A DNA stretch of 64,000 nt, taken from the NCBI RefSeq assembly GCF_947172395.1, contig NC_069097.1, positions 11,702,142 to 11,766,141 on the forward strand, given 5' to 3'. Position 1 is the first letter of the stretch. Every line of letters begins with the position of its first letter. The notes under the pieces were generated by a model, which saw only the letters and a program-made list of their open reading frames with translations, was not told the DNA's origin and searched no databases. Positions 22,397-32,984 of the stretch are shown piece by piece. Made by a program: the position numbers and the translations under genes. This stretch comes from Bicyclus anynana. Taxonomy: Eukaryota > Arthropoda > Insecta > Lepidoptera > Nymphalidae.

Positions 22397-22759
22397 AACC
22401 CTGTTTTAAGAGACTACCAGTTTTGATGCGGAGTGATTAAGATCACACCTTCATAACCAGTTAATGATGTAGCAACAATCACAGCTGTTACAATAACTCC
22501 GTACATTGATCATGTAATTATGTCTTTTTTTTTCACAAGTACCTAAAGATTGAAATATCAGGCAAAGATTTCCGAGAAGAATTTTCTTCCAGATCTGTCT
22601 CTACTGCCTACCTATTATCTAACGCATGTCTATTCACATGCGTTCTTTTATAGGCAGCACTTTTAGGTACCTATGCTATGTATTCATCGTTTTACCATAG
22701 GATGCATTATCGACTACGAACGCTGTGACTGCATACACTGTATAAACTTCCAGCTGTGG
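22397..22759. other. noncoding DNA
   Basis: Nothing definable. Confidence 0.4.
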
Positions 22760-22770
22760 AACATATTTTT

Positions 22771-23062
22771 TTTTTATTCTTTTACAATCTTTAAGTTAGC
22801 CCTTGACTACAATCTCACCTGATGGTAAGTGATGATGCAATCTAAGTTGGAAGCGGGCTAACTTGTTAGGAGGAGGATGAAAATCCTCACTCCTTTTAGG
22901 TTTCTACACGACATCGTACCGGAACGCTAAATCGCTTGGCGGTACGTCTTTGTCGGTACCAGCCAAATTAAAAAAACCTCAATTGGCCCAGCCGGGGATC
23001 GAACCCAGGACCTCCGTTTTGTAAATCCAACGCGCATACCACTGCGCCACGGAGGCCGTCAA
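22771..23062 (-). mobile_element. SINE-B copy 2
   Basis: Full-length reverse-strand copy, from the ttttattcttttacaatc tail to cactgcgccacggaggccg (head, intact A box on the minus strand; B box ccggggatcgaaccc). Exact 11-bp TSD aacatattttt at 22760-22770 and 23063-23073. Confidence 0.95.
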
Positions 23063-23177
23063 AACATATTTTTATGTCTGCCCTCAAATCAGTTTGACCT
23101 ATAGTTGAGATATCGCATTTGCCTGTAAATTAAACCACACTCTTCAAACTGAAATAGTAGAAGTAATTTGTAATTAG

Positions 23178-23450
23178 CTGAGTCGTGATAGACCAGTGGA
23201 TATGATCTCTGCATCCGATTCCGGAGGGTGTGGGTTCGAATCCCGTCCGGGGCATGTAACTTTTCAGTGTGTGCATTTTAAGAAATTAAATAGCACGTGT
23301 CTCAAACGGTGAAGGAAAACATTGTGAGGAAACCTGCATACCAGAGAGTTTTCTTAATTCTTTGCGTGTGTGAAGTCTGCCAATCTGCATTTGGCCAGCG
23401 TGATGCCTAACTTCTCTCATTCCGAGAGGAGATTCGAGCTCAGCAGTGAG
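23178..23450 (+). mobile_element. SINE-A copy 7
   Basis: From gtcgtgatagaccagtgg, with good B box gggttcgaatcccgg, to ctcagcagtgagccgaaaa, where it stops short of the usual 3' tail. Internal deletions are present (cacctcca lost; actattggc lost). No TSD recognised. Confidence 0.88.
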
Positions 23451-24913
23451 CCGAAAATCCTTGCGTGTCATCAAATACATGGAGAAGAACAAACTTGTAT
23501 TTCTCAAGTATGCCTGCTCCTATAACGTCATTTTACATCACGTAAGATCTCAGCCAATAGGTAAGTTGTTCTTAAATATAATAAACGGACATCTATCTAT
23601 GTGTTTCCGTTGGAATCTGCCTTTTGCATTGAATAGTATGAAAATGGGGTGATAAAAGAAATAACAAAAGAACTTTTAAAATTGTATATCTTTCGATAAG
23701 TAGCCGCGACCGAAGCCTCCCACTGTTTTTGTCTCTATTTGATCATGAATTGAATTGAATTAGTGAAACTAATGGCTAAGATTTATTGATGTTGTCATTG
23801 CAGCATTCAGAGCTTACGATCCCAATCATTACAATCACGTGGGCGATAAATTTTGAACTTTATCTTCAAAGTGCTAAGGTATGAAATAACAACGTAAGGA
23901 TTTACTTTAACTGTACCTATAGCCTATTGTTCTATATTAAGGCTTAGTACGCAATAAGTGGGTCAAGTGCAATTGGTTAATTGAAACTGTTATAATCGAA
24001 GCTATGGATTGCTCAATTCACGTGTTAATTCAAGTAGTTCAAAAAGGATATTACAATTGGATACATATTCAGGACATTGGTATTGGTCTTTTTTTTTGGT
24101 AGCGTACGTACCTGTAATTCCACGGGCAATGAAACTTTTTAGACCGGAACACAGTAGATACTAATAGTTCGAAATAAGTTCGGCAGTATTTCCTCCATTT
24201 TCCCCTATTTATAAGAAAATTTAAATGTTATGTCTACTACGGTGCAAAGTCCATAGCTCCACCTCTAGGAGGTACATTTTTACCTCTAGGAGGTTCCTGA
24301 CCTGACGACCTATTGCATGGGCAATAAAACTTTTTTTTATAAATTTTACTACATACTATTGATAGGGGAGCCCGAGATGCTAAATTTGCAGTTACTAAAA
24401 CATCATGGGAATTGATTAGATTTGGTAGATTAGGTGATAGAAAGAATAAATGGTTACACACTTTTTTTACTTTCAGCGGTGGGGAGAAAACTACAGACTT
24501 TAAAGACTTTTTATTACTTTGGGTTACTGAAATCATCAGAAAACAGGGGCGAATATTTAGTAGATTATTTCATTCAAAATTATTAAGAAATTAACCGCGC
24601 TCGTGGCTCGATAACAGAAATATTTGTAACTTCGGACCCCTCCCGTTCCATTACGTTACGCTCAAATCGTCAGATTTTCGAAATGCACACCTTTCAACTA
24701 TCAACTCACCTACCTTATCTTTATCTGACGTGCTGGTTGAGTATTTCTGAAGGTAGTTTTGGTTGCCCTAAACATACCCACTATAATATAAAGGGCTCAT
24801 ACTTGGTGGAGGTACTGAAAAACGTGCTTGGTATACTCCCTTATGTTCATCTGCCACGTTCGAGTAACTGCAAAAATCCCCTTTTCGGCTCCCCCACGTA
24901 ATAATATAAAGAG
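23451..24913. other. noncoding DNA
   Basis: 24250-24300 has a doubled acctctaggaggt motif, and gggcaataaaactttttt near 24320 echoes gggcaatgaaactttttag near 24125, so an old repeat is likely. The 60-codon plus-strand ORF at 24412-24594 has no recognisable domain. Confidence 0.4.
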
Positions 24914-24922
24914 GTATATTTT

Positions 24923-25212
24923 GACGACCTCCATGGCGCAGTAGTATGCGCGGTGGATTTACAAGACGGAGGTCCTGGGTTCGATCCCCGGCTGGGCCGA
25001 TTGAGGTTTTCTTAATTTGGTCCAGGTCTGGCTAGTTACCACCTTACCGACAAAGACGTACCGCCAAGCGATTTAGCGTTCCGGTACGATGTCGTGTAGA
25101 AACCGAAAGGGATGTGGATTTTCATCCTCCTCCTAGCATCAAGTTAGCCCGCTTCCAACTTAGATTGCATGATCACTTACCATCAGGTGAGATTGAAGTC
25201 AAGGGCTAAGTA
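24923..25212 (+). mobile_element. SINE-B copy 3
   Basis: Head gacctccatggcgcagtag with B box gggttcgatccccgg, then the body to ggtgagattgaagtcaaggg. TSD gtatatttt at 24914-24922 and 25213-25221 (9 bp). A small deletion removes the ggtgggaggcttcggccgtg part. Confidence 0.93.
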
Positions 25213-25270
25213 GTATATTTTTTAAAAAAAGGTTAAGATAAGAGGAATGAAAGCATAACCTTAAAGTCCA

Positions 25271-25413
25271 ATAATTTTACATTACTATTTGTAAACATGA
25301 AAAAATATCAGGAAATGGAACATGGTCGTTTTTAAAATCTTTTACCTTAAAAAAGTTTTAAGTTAAAAGGTTTACGAAATTACGTAAATAGGTATACTAC
25401 ATCCTTATTGTTC
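25271..25413 (+). repeat. 143-bp direct repeat, copy 1
   Basis: Runs from ataattttacattactattt to acatccttattgttc. Copy 2 (25664-25806) has the same length and differs at only a few positions. The sequence is not recognised as a transposon. Confidence 0.9.
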
Positions 25414-25663
25414 CGTGAGAGCCCAGTGGATATGTACCTCTGCCTCCGATTCCGGAGGGAGTGGATTCGAATCTGGTCTGGGGCATGCACCTCCAACTTT
25501 TCAGTTGTGTGCATTTTAAGAAATTAGATATCACGTGTCTCAAACGGTGAAGGAAAAACATCGTGAGGAGACCTGCAATCTGCATATCAGTGAATTTTCC
25601 TAATTCTCAGCGTATGTGAAGTCTGCCAATCCGCATTGGGCCAGCGTGGTGGACTATTGGCCT
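25414..25663 (+). mobile_element. SINE-A copy 8, 3'-truncated
   Basis: Begins cgtgagagcccagtgg and ends ggactattggcct, lacking the last 60 or so bp of the family. It fills exactly the space between the two 143-bp direct repeats. Confidence 0.88.
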
Positions 25664-25806
25664 ATAATTTTACATAACTACTTCTAAACATGAAAAAATA
25701 TCAAGAAATGGAACATGGTCGTTTTAAAAATCTTTTACCTTAAAAAAGTTTTAAGTTAAAAGGTTTACGAAATTAAGTAGATAGGTGTATTACATCCTTA
25801 TTGTTC
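25664..25806 (+). repeat. 143-bp direct repeat, copy 2
   Basis: Matches 25271-25413 throughout (for example ggaacatggtcgtttt and aaaaggtttacgaaatta). Differences are single bases such as caagaaa for caggaaa. Confidence 0.9.
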
Positions 25807-26396
25807 TCCGATTACGTATTATAGATATAGTTGAAGTGGGACGAGTTATCTAATAATTAGGTGCATATTTTCTTAATCAATCATATCAAATTTTCAATAA
25901 AATACATAGTTTGGAAAAACATTCTGCATTAATAAGTCATTCGATTCGGTACGGAACGATTCATAACAAATTATGATTAAATTATGTTAAACTTAATGAA
26001 TACTTTACGCGAACATAAAAATTTCTGATGTCAATTTACATGGTATAATTAATTATACATTAGTTCTATTTACTTGTTAATTTGTTTAAAATCTTAATGA
26101 AATGTTATATGAGGCGTTATGCATTTAATTATAATTAGTATAATTATAAATTTTTCACATAGCTATTGATACAATATTACGCAATGCATTTGCAATATAT
26201 GATTATATATTTATAAAATTCTTAAATTATTGATTTATTCAGTTTAATTGCTTATAAATACCCATAAATCTGTGACGTACCTAATTTAAGGACATAATAT
26301 CTTAAAGGCTATTTGTTTTATTATTATTTTATGGATGTTAAACATGTTAGTACATGGGGTAGATAAAGTGGTTTTAATATGAATTTTACAAGAGAT
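25807..26396. other. very AT-rich noncoding DNA
   Basis: Nothing definable. Confidence 0.45.
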
Positions 26397-26406
26397 GAGT
26401 GAAATA

Positions 26407-26713
26407 GCCGTGATAACCTAGTGGATATGACCTCTGCCTCCGATTCCGGAGGGTGTGGGTTCGAATCTGGTCCGGGGCATGCACCTCCAACTTTTCAGTT
26501 GTGTGCATTTTAAGAAATTAAATATCACGTGTCTCAATCGGTGAAGGAAAACACCGTGAGTAAAACCTGCATATCAGAGAATTACCTTAATTCTCTGCGT
26601 GTGTGACGTCTGCCAATCCGCATTGGGCCAGCGTGGTGGACTATTGGCCTAACCCCTCTCATTCTGAGAGGAGACTCGAGCTCAGAGTGAGCCGAATATG
26701 GGTTGATGACGAC
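26407..26713 (+). mobile_element. SINE-A copy 9
   Basis: Full length, gccgtgataacctagtgg to gaatatgggttgatgacgac. Exact 10-bp TSD gagtgaaata at 26397-26406 and 26714-26723. Confidence 0.94.
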
Positions 26714-26754
26714 GAGTGAAATAATTCTTATCGCTTAAATTATCCTTCCATTAG

Positions 26755-27083
26755 TGTTGCCGCACACAGGTCACTCGCGACAACCACAAACGCTGCTACA
26801 AGAAGCAAGAAGGGGCCACAAAAGTAGCCACTTGTGGTCGGTGGTCGACACTTGTGGTCGGCTGCTACTTTTTAACCCATACATGCAGTATCATATTCGC
26901 GCGCGTGGCGAGTTGCGGCGTTTTGGGTCGGCGTTTAGTGGCCACAAGAAGCGAGGATCGACGATTGTAGCGTGTGGCGGCCACCGTGTGCGGCGAGTCC
27001 ATATAAAATGTATGAAAACTACATCAAATATGCCGGTAGCGGCGTTTTGTGGTTGTGGCCGGTGGCCCGTCTGCGGGAGTCCC
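26755..27083. mobile_element. GC-rich MITE-like element
   Basis: Much more GC-rich than its surroundings. Left end gccgcacacaggtcac ... acaaccacaaacgctgctac. The complement of the right end reads cccgcagacgggccacc ... acaaccacaaaacgccgcta. The ends therefore form an imperfect terminal inverted repeat of about 40 bp. The 110-codon ORF running across it has no domain and is a by-product of the base composition. TSD not identified. Confidence 0.6.
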
Positions 27084-27918
27084 TAAATACAATATTTTTT
27101 AATTATGCTGTTTATTTTACTACCCGCTAATAATTATTTTTTTAAGCTATTGCAAAGCTTTAATCGGGGGGTTGAGCGCGGCGACCGAATCAAGAAATTC
27201 CGTAACGGAAATAAACCTAACATCCAAGCCGTGCACATTAACACATTTTGACGTTATCACATCAACTCAACTTAATGAACCAGAGTTCGATTCCAGCTCA
27301 ACGTAAAGGTACATTTTTTATTTATTATTTCTTTAATTTTTTATTCTATTCTAAAGAAAAAAAATATACTGCAAAATAAATAAATAATTATAATTGCATA
27401 AGGTTATAAAAAATGCTATGAAATGGCTTTACCGCGACAATCCCCGAGTGCCACACGTATTTGTTTTCTCTCTTTTTGTTTGTTAATATTGTATTATATA
27501 TAGCTTATAATATTTTATTTACGATTATGAGGCTCAAATGCGAAAGGGTTCAATTCCTACAACATATGCTAGCCCTATGTTGCCTTACCAATCAATGACG
27601 AAATATTATTTCAGTTATAATGTCCTTCAGACAGGACAGAGCAATGCTGTTCGACGAAAAAATAATCATGGCTGTATATTGTTTATTTAAAAAACTCCTG
27701 ATTTTCGTTCTTTGTACATATAGACAAACAGTATCGGAGAACAATTTCGAAGGAGCTTTTACTCGGTTAAATAAATAGCTGACACTTAGCTACCTATTAC
27801 TAATACAGTTATTGTTTTACAGTTTGGTATGTGAAATGTAGTTCTTGAAAAGCAGTGCAGCAACGTTAAAATGAGATTGGGAGCTCTTTCAGATTCCCTT
27901 CAAAAAACGGTAAGTTAA
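27084..27918. other. noncoding DNA
   Basis: AT-rich. B-box-like ccagagttcgattcc at about 27281-27295, without an A box. No gene. Confidence 0.4.
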
Positions 27919-28340
27919 GCTACTGTTACACATGCTCATTTCAAGCACGAAAGCATGCTAGTATTGAGCAGTTGCTACTTATTAGCATATGTATCGCAAC
28001 ATTGCCAATAATGAGTATGCTTATTTCGAGCTTGCTCAAGAATCAACAGTCGTGCGATTTATGAGCATGCTACTTGCTGCGCGGGTGGAAGGGGTGTGCT
28101 TTTAGCGCGTCTGAATAGGTTTGTTATTGAGTATATCAGCATTGCTATTCTGTATTCTCTTCACCTTCATCTCAACACGATACTGTAGACAGAGAGCGAT
28201 AGATACAAATAAGAATGTGTAATTGGGAAGATTGCTTTGAACATACTTAAAAATAGCATGCTTATTGCTAGCAAATGTAAACTGATGATAAGCATGCTTT
28301 CATGGAGCATACTTAATAGCACGTTTTTAGCAGACTTAAG
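27919..28340. repeat. possible MITE with repeated agcatgct palindromes
   Basis: Copies of the palindrome agcatgct or gcatgct occur near 27953, 28063, 28256 and 28292. The left part (atgctcatttcaagcacg, aaagcatgctagtat) partly matches the complement of the right part (atgctccatgaaagcatg, cttatcat), which suggests degraded terminal inverted repeats. Boundaries uncertain. Confidence 0.4.
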
Positions 28341-29135
28341 ACATGAGTAAGGGGCGACAGGCCAAATCGTTAGAATGATATAGGCAAGTTCACAGGATAT
28401 ATAATGTAATTAGGTAAATGTCAGTCTGAAGAAATTAATACATATAATAATACCTAAACTACCTATGTTCTATGTTCGTACAACTTTCTGAGTTTGGTTG
28501 AACAAAATATCACGTGGGTTGCATTATAATACATATTTGGAACATCTAGTATCTACGTAATATTATTAAATTATGTTAAATTATATTATACCACTATGAA
28601 AAACTTGACTCTACAATGGAATCCAGATTAAAATTCTTGCAAGGTTGTTGCTAACAATTAATTGCAAATCGACACATTGCTATTTTATTTTATTTATCTT
28701 TATTTTATTCACAATCATCCTTTGTCATCAATAACGGTATTTTAAACATTTTAAACTATGGGTGGAGTTTAATGAGAATTAGATTTCGTTGCTAAAATTA
28801 GTAACTTTTGACTCAAATTCTAATAAATCAGTCCAAATATTAAATGTCAATGATAAATATGTAACAATTGATTGCAACAATACTGCTTAATTTTATCTTT
28901 ATTTTATTCACGTTCATTCATTTACATGTTGTCGTCAATAACTGAAATCAAGTTGATGAAATTTCAGAGCTAAAATAAATTAGTTATATATTGACTTAAA
29001 TTTTAATAAAATATGATTGTGTCATTTTCAATAAAACTGAAGTCTCTGTTCGAGATTTCAAAATAGCTGTGCTTTCAAGTACTTATAGCTGTTTATTATT
29101 AACACAACATAAAACCTAATTAAGATTTTAAAAAA
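28341..29135. repeat. decayed repeat units sharing ttttatctttattttattca
   Basis: Two degenerate units (starting near 28693 and 28892, about 200 bp apart) share the 20-mer core, a tcaataac segment and a ctaaaat...gactcaaattctaataaa segment. A third copy starts near 30989. No coding content. Confidence 0.5.
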
Positions 29136-29307
29136 AATGTGTCTGGGAATCTTTGGAACGGCTGAATCGATTTCTTTGGGATTTTCACTGGAAGATAGAG
29201 GAGATTATGCAGCATATAGGCTATATTTTATCCCGGAAAAATACATGGTTCCCGTGGGATTTATGAAAAACGGAATGTCACGCGTACAAAGTCGCGAGCG
29301 TCCGCTA
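29136..29307 (+). repeat. dispersed repeat family E
   Basis: Family description: contains ggctatattttatcccggaa, catggttcccgtgggattt and ends gaagtcgcgggcgtccgctag. This copy ends gtcgcgagcgtccgctag and abuts the composite element at 29312. The ATG-started ORF over it is not a gene. Confidence 0.75.
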
Positions 29308-29311
29308 GAAG

Positions 29312-30176
29312 TAAAAATTTTAATAAAAAAAATTCAACCGACTTCCAACTCAAAAATTAACCTAAACTAAAAAGCAAAAAATAACATCTTACCTATGTGC
29401 TACCTTCTGATCAGTTTGAAGGCGGTGCCAAGCCAGTGATGTTTTAATTCAAGCCGTTTAAATTACACAATTTCTGTGGTTCTTTCAGAAACGGCTTTAA
29501 TTAAAACATGACACTGAATTGGCACCGCCTTCAAACTGATCAGAAGGTAGAACATAGGTAAGATGTTATTTTTTGCTTTTTAGTTTAGGTTAATTTTTGA
29601 GTTGGAAGTCAGTTGAATTTTTTTTATTAAAATTTTTATTTTTTAATTTTTAGTGTTAGCACACCTACTGAGTGTGAACTGACTGTCCTCCGTCTTCATC
29701 ACCAGACCCCCTATGCAGTCACAATCCATATGGGTGGAAAGTTCTCATCAATATAAAATTTATCAAGTCCAAACACAAAGTAGCTACTGTGAACCATCGA
29801 GGAGTTCCCTTAACTCTCCTTCATCTTCATCACCAGACCTCTAATACAGTCACAACCTATCCTGGTGAAAAGTTCTCATCAATACAAAATTATCAAGTCA
29901 AAACACAAGGTAGCTACTGTGAACCGTCGATGAGTTCCCTTAACTATCCTTCGTCTTCATCACCAGACCCCTAATACAGTCACAACCCATCTAGGTGGAA
30001 AGTTCTCATCAATACAAATTTATCAAGTCCAAACACAAGGTAGCTACTGTGAACCGTCGAGGAGTTTCAAAATCGGTCCACAAATGACGGAATTATCGCT
30101 GGACATACATAAAAAAAAAAAAAAAAAACATACATACAGCCGAACGTAGAACCTCCTCCTTTTTGGAAGTCGGTTA
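29312..30176 (+). mobile_element. composite element G: foldback, tandem repeats, tail
   Basis: Three parts. (1) 29312-29638 is a foldback with arms of about 118 bp that are almost exact complements (aaaaattttaataaaaaaaa, accgacttccaactcaaaaa, ccttctgatcagtttgaagg and complements), with a central, less symmetric part around aaacggct. (2) 29685-30068 holds three tandem units of 130-131 bp (tcttcatcaccagac ... cgaggagttccc). (3) The tail: atcgctggacatacataaaa, an A run, gaacctcctcctttttggaa and gtcggttaa. The outer ends (ttcaaccgacttcc, ggaagtcggtt) are inverted. No ORF. Non-autonomous, class uncertain. Confidence 0.75.
29685..30068 (+). repeat. three tandem 130-bp units
   Basis: Unit starts are marked by tcttcatcaccagac at 29693, 29824 and 29954. 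Each unit has aatacagtcacaacc, aaagttctcatcaatac and gtagctactgtgaacc. Units 2 and 3 are the closest pair. This is the internal part of the composite element. Confidence 0.9.
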
Positions 30177-30548
30177 AATATAAAACAATTAGTTGCAACT
30201 TGGTCATTGGAGCCAGACTAACTTCATTTTATGAATGTTGAATGTTTGTCAGTCAATGCTCCTTCCACAGGAAGGTACGTCAGCGACTAGTTGTCACTTT
30301 TTTAAAAGTGATAAATTGTTCATTATCGTTCTACTAGATTGATAAAAATGTAGATAAATTATTTTTTTCATTCGTGTGAATACATAAAAATTTAAATTTA
30401 TCAATATTTTTTTGACAATTATTACGCTAAAACGCTATTGGCCATGATGGTCTATATTTTATCTGTTTCATGACGTCACGTTAGCTCCTAAACACCTAAA
30501 GGTTTCGTGTTTGACAAAATATTAGGTACTAAATAAAAAGCTCTCAAA
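30177..30548. other. noncoding DNA
   Basis: Nothing definable. Confidence 0.4.
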
Positions 30549-30729
30549 TAGCCTCAATAGCACAACGGTAAGAGCGATTGGACTCATCACCGAGGGGTTG
30601 TGGTTCGGTCCACGCCCCGTTGGTCTATTGTGGTACCCATTCCCTCCCGACTAGTTGGAGGGGAATGGTAATATTGGTCATATTATAAATAAATATAAAT
30701 ATGGCAAATATTCTTTAAAAAAAAAAAAA
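30549..30729 (+). mobile_element. SINE-C (third tRNA-derived SINE)
   Basis: Head with A-box-like tagcacaacggtaagagcg and B-box-like ggttcggtccacg, spaced as in a tRNA. Then a short body (cccattccctcccgactagt, ggaatggtaatattggtca) and an A run. About 180 bp. The 3' half recurs at 12299. Distinct in head and body from SINE-A and SINE-B. Confidence 0.75.
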
Positions 30730-30733
30730 CAAA

Positions 30734-30773
30734 CCTATGTCCAGTAAGTCCAGTGGACGTCCATTGGCTGTTA

Positions 30774-30836
<63 letters not shown>

Positions 30837-30846
30837 GTGATGATGG

Positions 30847-30879
<33 letters not shown>

Positions 30880-30897
30880 CGATGATGATGATGATTA
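30734..30897 (+). repeat. RTE LINE 3' end with (GAT)n expansion
   Basis: cctatgtccag ... cagtggacgtccattggctg is the last coding and 3' end of the RTE tail seen at 54376. From 30773 it continues as about 125 bp of gat repeats. The poly-His reading on the minus strand is not a protein. Confidence 0.9.
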
Positions 30898-31399
30898 ATT
30901 AGACTGACATCTTTGATTATTCCTTGTGACATCAAGTAATACCTTGACGTTGGTCTGGCTATGCAAGCTCTGTTTCTACTAGTGATGTTTAATTTTATCT
31001 TTATTTTATTCATGCCCCATATTTTGTCGATATATTAGATTGCAGAGCTAAAGTTGGTATTTTTGGCATAAAAAGTGATAAATCAGTCTAAATAATTAAT
31101 GTCAATGATGTTTGAATGTCGGATGAAGATGCTTCAGATGATCTAATTGATGTTGGCGCCTCATTTAAATTGGATGAGGTGAACCAGTCACCTTAAACCA
31201 CTAATAATATGCTGAGAGAGTCATTTGACCCTGCTTCTTATTTGATATTTTGTCAAAATTTTTGACCTGAATCTTATTTTTTAAAAAATAGGTATATTTA
31301 TTGTACCTACCATGATAGGTAGGCAAAGACCAAAGAACATAGAACGCAAAGACGTATTCGTTATCCGAATACGTTGTCCGTGTTCGGAATGCATGAAAT
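30898..31399. other. noncoding DNA with one decayed repeat unit
   Basis: 30989-31110 is the third copy of the ttttatctttattttattca unit. The rest is featureless. Confidence 0.45.
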
Positions 31400-31760
31400 C
31401 CTACTAATATTATAATCGCGACAGTTTGTATGGATGTTAGTTACTCTTTAACTCCGACTATTGAAGCGATTTGGCTGAAATTTGGAGTGGAAATAGATTT
31501 TACTCTGGATTAACACATACGCTACTTTTTAACAAATCCATAGTTTCCCGAGATTTGCGAATACTGATGATTTTGATGACATGAATGTTTGTTACTCTTT
31601 CACGCCTCGACTACTGAACCGAATTAGTTGAAAATTGGTTTTGAGATATATTATAGCATGGATTACCACAATAGGCTACATTTTATCCCGGAAAAATCCA
31701 TGGTTCACGAGGGATTTGTAAAAAACTAAATTCCACGCGAACGAAGTCGCGGGCGTCCTA
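31400..31760 (+). repeat. dispersed repeat family E, long copy
   Basis: cctactaatattataatcgc, attgaagcgatttggctgaa, a second half with taggctacattttatcccgg, and the end gaagtcgcgggcgtcc. It looks like two partial units in tandem (atgttagttactctttaac and aatgtttgttactctttcac). Confidence 0.75.
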
Positions 31761-32191
31761 TAAAGTACATTAAATGACGCACATGTACGTTTTTTTCCGA
31801 AATGAATTCCGCGCGTACATAATGAATACGAGCCCTTGCGACAATATACATTCCGAATGAAGAAAAACTGTACTGTACTGTCTGCGGTAGTCTCACGGAA
31901 TTACAAATCGAAACTACGCATTAGGAAAACGAATACCTACGGAAAATGCGAGTGTATGCGGCCTGCTTTAAGTTAACTCATTTAGTAATCGGGAAATGCA
32001 TAGGTACAAAAATTATCATGGTAGAGCCGTGATCTTGGACGCCATTTGTATGCACATGTCTGTACATGTACACCCAAGTGGCGTCTTGACTTTTAAAAAC
32101 AAATTCTTTAAAACGCGTTTTTGAACAAAATCGCACTCGTAAGCACTGTCATTTGTCGTCGTTGCTCGATGCATTGCATCGTTAAAATCTA
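31761..32191. other. noncoding DNA
   Basis: Nothing definable. ORF 32016-32240 (-) has no domain. Confidence 0.4.
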
Positions 32192-32333
32192 CATCTATAC
32201 TAATACTATACTGAACTGAATTTGAAAATTCTTTTACCACTAGTAAGCCACGTTATTTGCGAGTGTTATAGGCTATACCCGTATTCTCACGGGAACTGAA
32301 ATTGCTGCTTGAAACCGCGGGGCGTCGGCTAGT
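32192..32333 (+). repeat. dispersed repeat family D
   Basis: Compact copy: atctatactaatactatact, gaaaattcttttaccact, gtattctcacgggaac, with the end ccgcggggcgtcggctagt. Confidence 0.8.
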
Positions 32334-32390
32334 CCCTAATAAAACTACGAGTATCTACACTTAGGTAGGTACTTACTGTATGCTCTAAGT

Positions 32391-32743
32391 CAGGTTTTCT
32401 CAAACTTTCTGCTCCACGAACCCCTGTTGAAATTTCCAAGTGATAGCGAACCCCTTACTAACTAATACCCCCCCTCCCCTGTAAATTTGACTGTTGAAGA
32501 AAATAGGTAAGGTTTTATTTTAATAAAAGGTAGCACATAAAGTACCAAAAGAAATGTCTTTGTAATATTAATGTGATGGGTGTGCTTGTTTCTTGTCGCA
32601 AATGGATTCAATGTTAGGAGTAATTTTGGACAATTTTAACCTTAATACTGACTTGGTATCAGTTACGTAAATCTTGTCGCGAACTCCCTGCCGTCGAATG
32701 ACAGCGGAAATGGGGTTCGCGTACCCCACTTTGAGAAACCTTG
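32391..32743. mobile_element. hAT-like MITE 2
   Basis: Ends CAGGTTTTCTCAAACTT and (complement of the right end) CAAGGTTTCTCAAAGTG. Flanking 8-mers ctctaagt (32383-32390) and ccctgagt (32744-32751) match 6/8. The interior (gcataaagtaccaaaagaaa-like, ttgtcgcaaatggattca, ttaggagtaattttggac) is shared with the element at 57750, so the two are the same family. Confidence 0.85.
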
Positions 32744-32984
32744 CCCTGAGTCTAAAACATTGGATTGGCAAATATTATAAACGTATTCTGCAAAAAAGAG
32801 GTACAAACGACCTGCAAGCAATTGCAGAAAGTTATTAGGTATTACGTACCACCCCTGCTTGCAGTTTGTAGGTTAACGACGTGGAGGGTTAACTTTGCTT
32901 ATGCGACGCAATTGTTTGATGAACGCTATTGGAACTGGGTCACGCCACCCTAGTAATACACCTGACTTTATATAGGGACTAAAG

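Noticed and set aside
24923..24995. Possible tRNA gene (A and B boxes, CCA-less)
   Set aside because: It is the head of SINE-B copy 3, continues into the SINE body and is bounded by a TSD. The other tRNA-like hits at SINE-A, -B and -C heads were rejected for the same reason.
26754..27086. 110-codon Arg/Gly-rich ORF
   Set aside because: Covers the GC-rich MITE-like element from end to end. Stop codons are rare there because of base composition.
30771..31013. Histidine-rich ORF on the minus strand
   Set aside because: It is the complement reading of the (GAT)n microsatellite at 30773-30897. No protein is implied.
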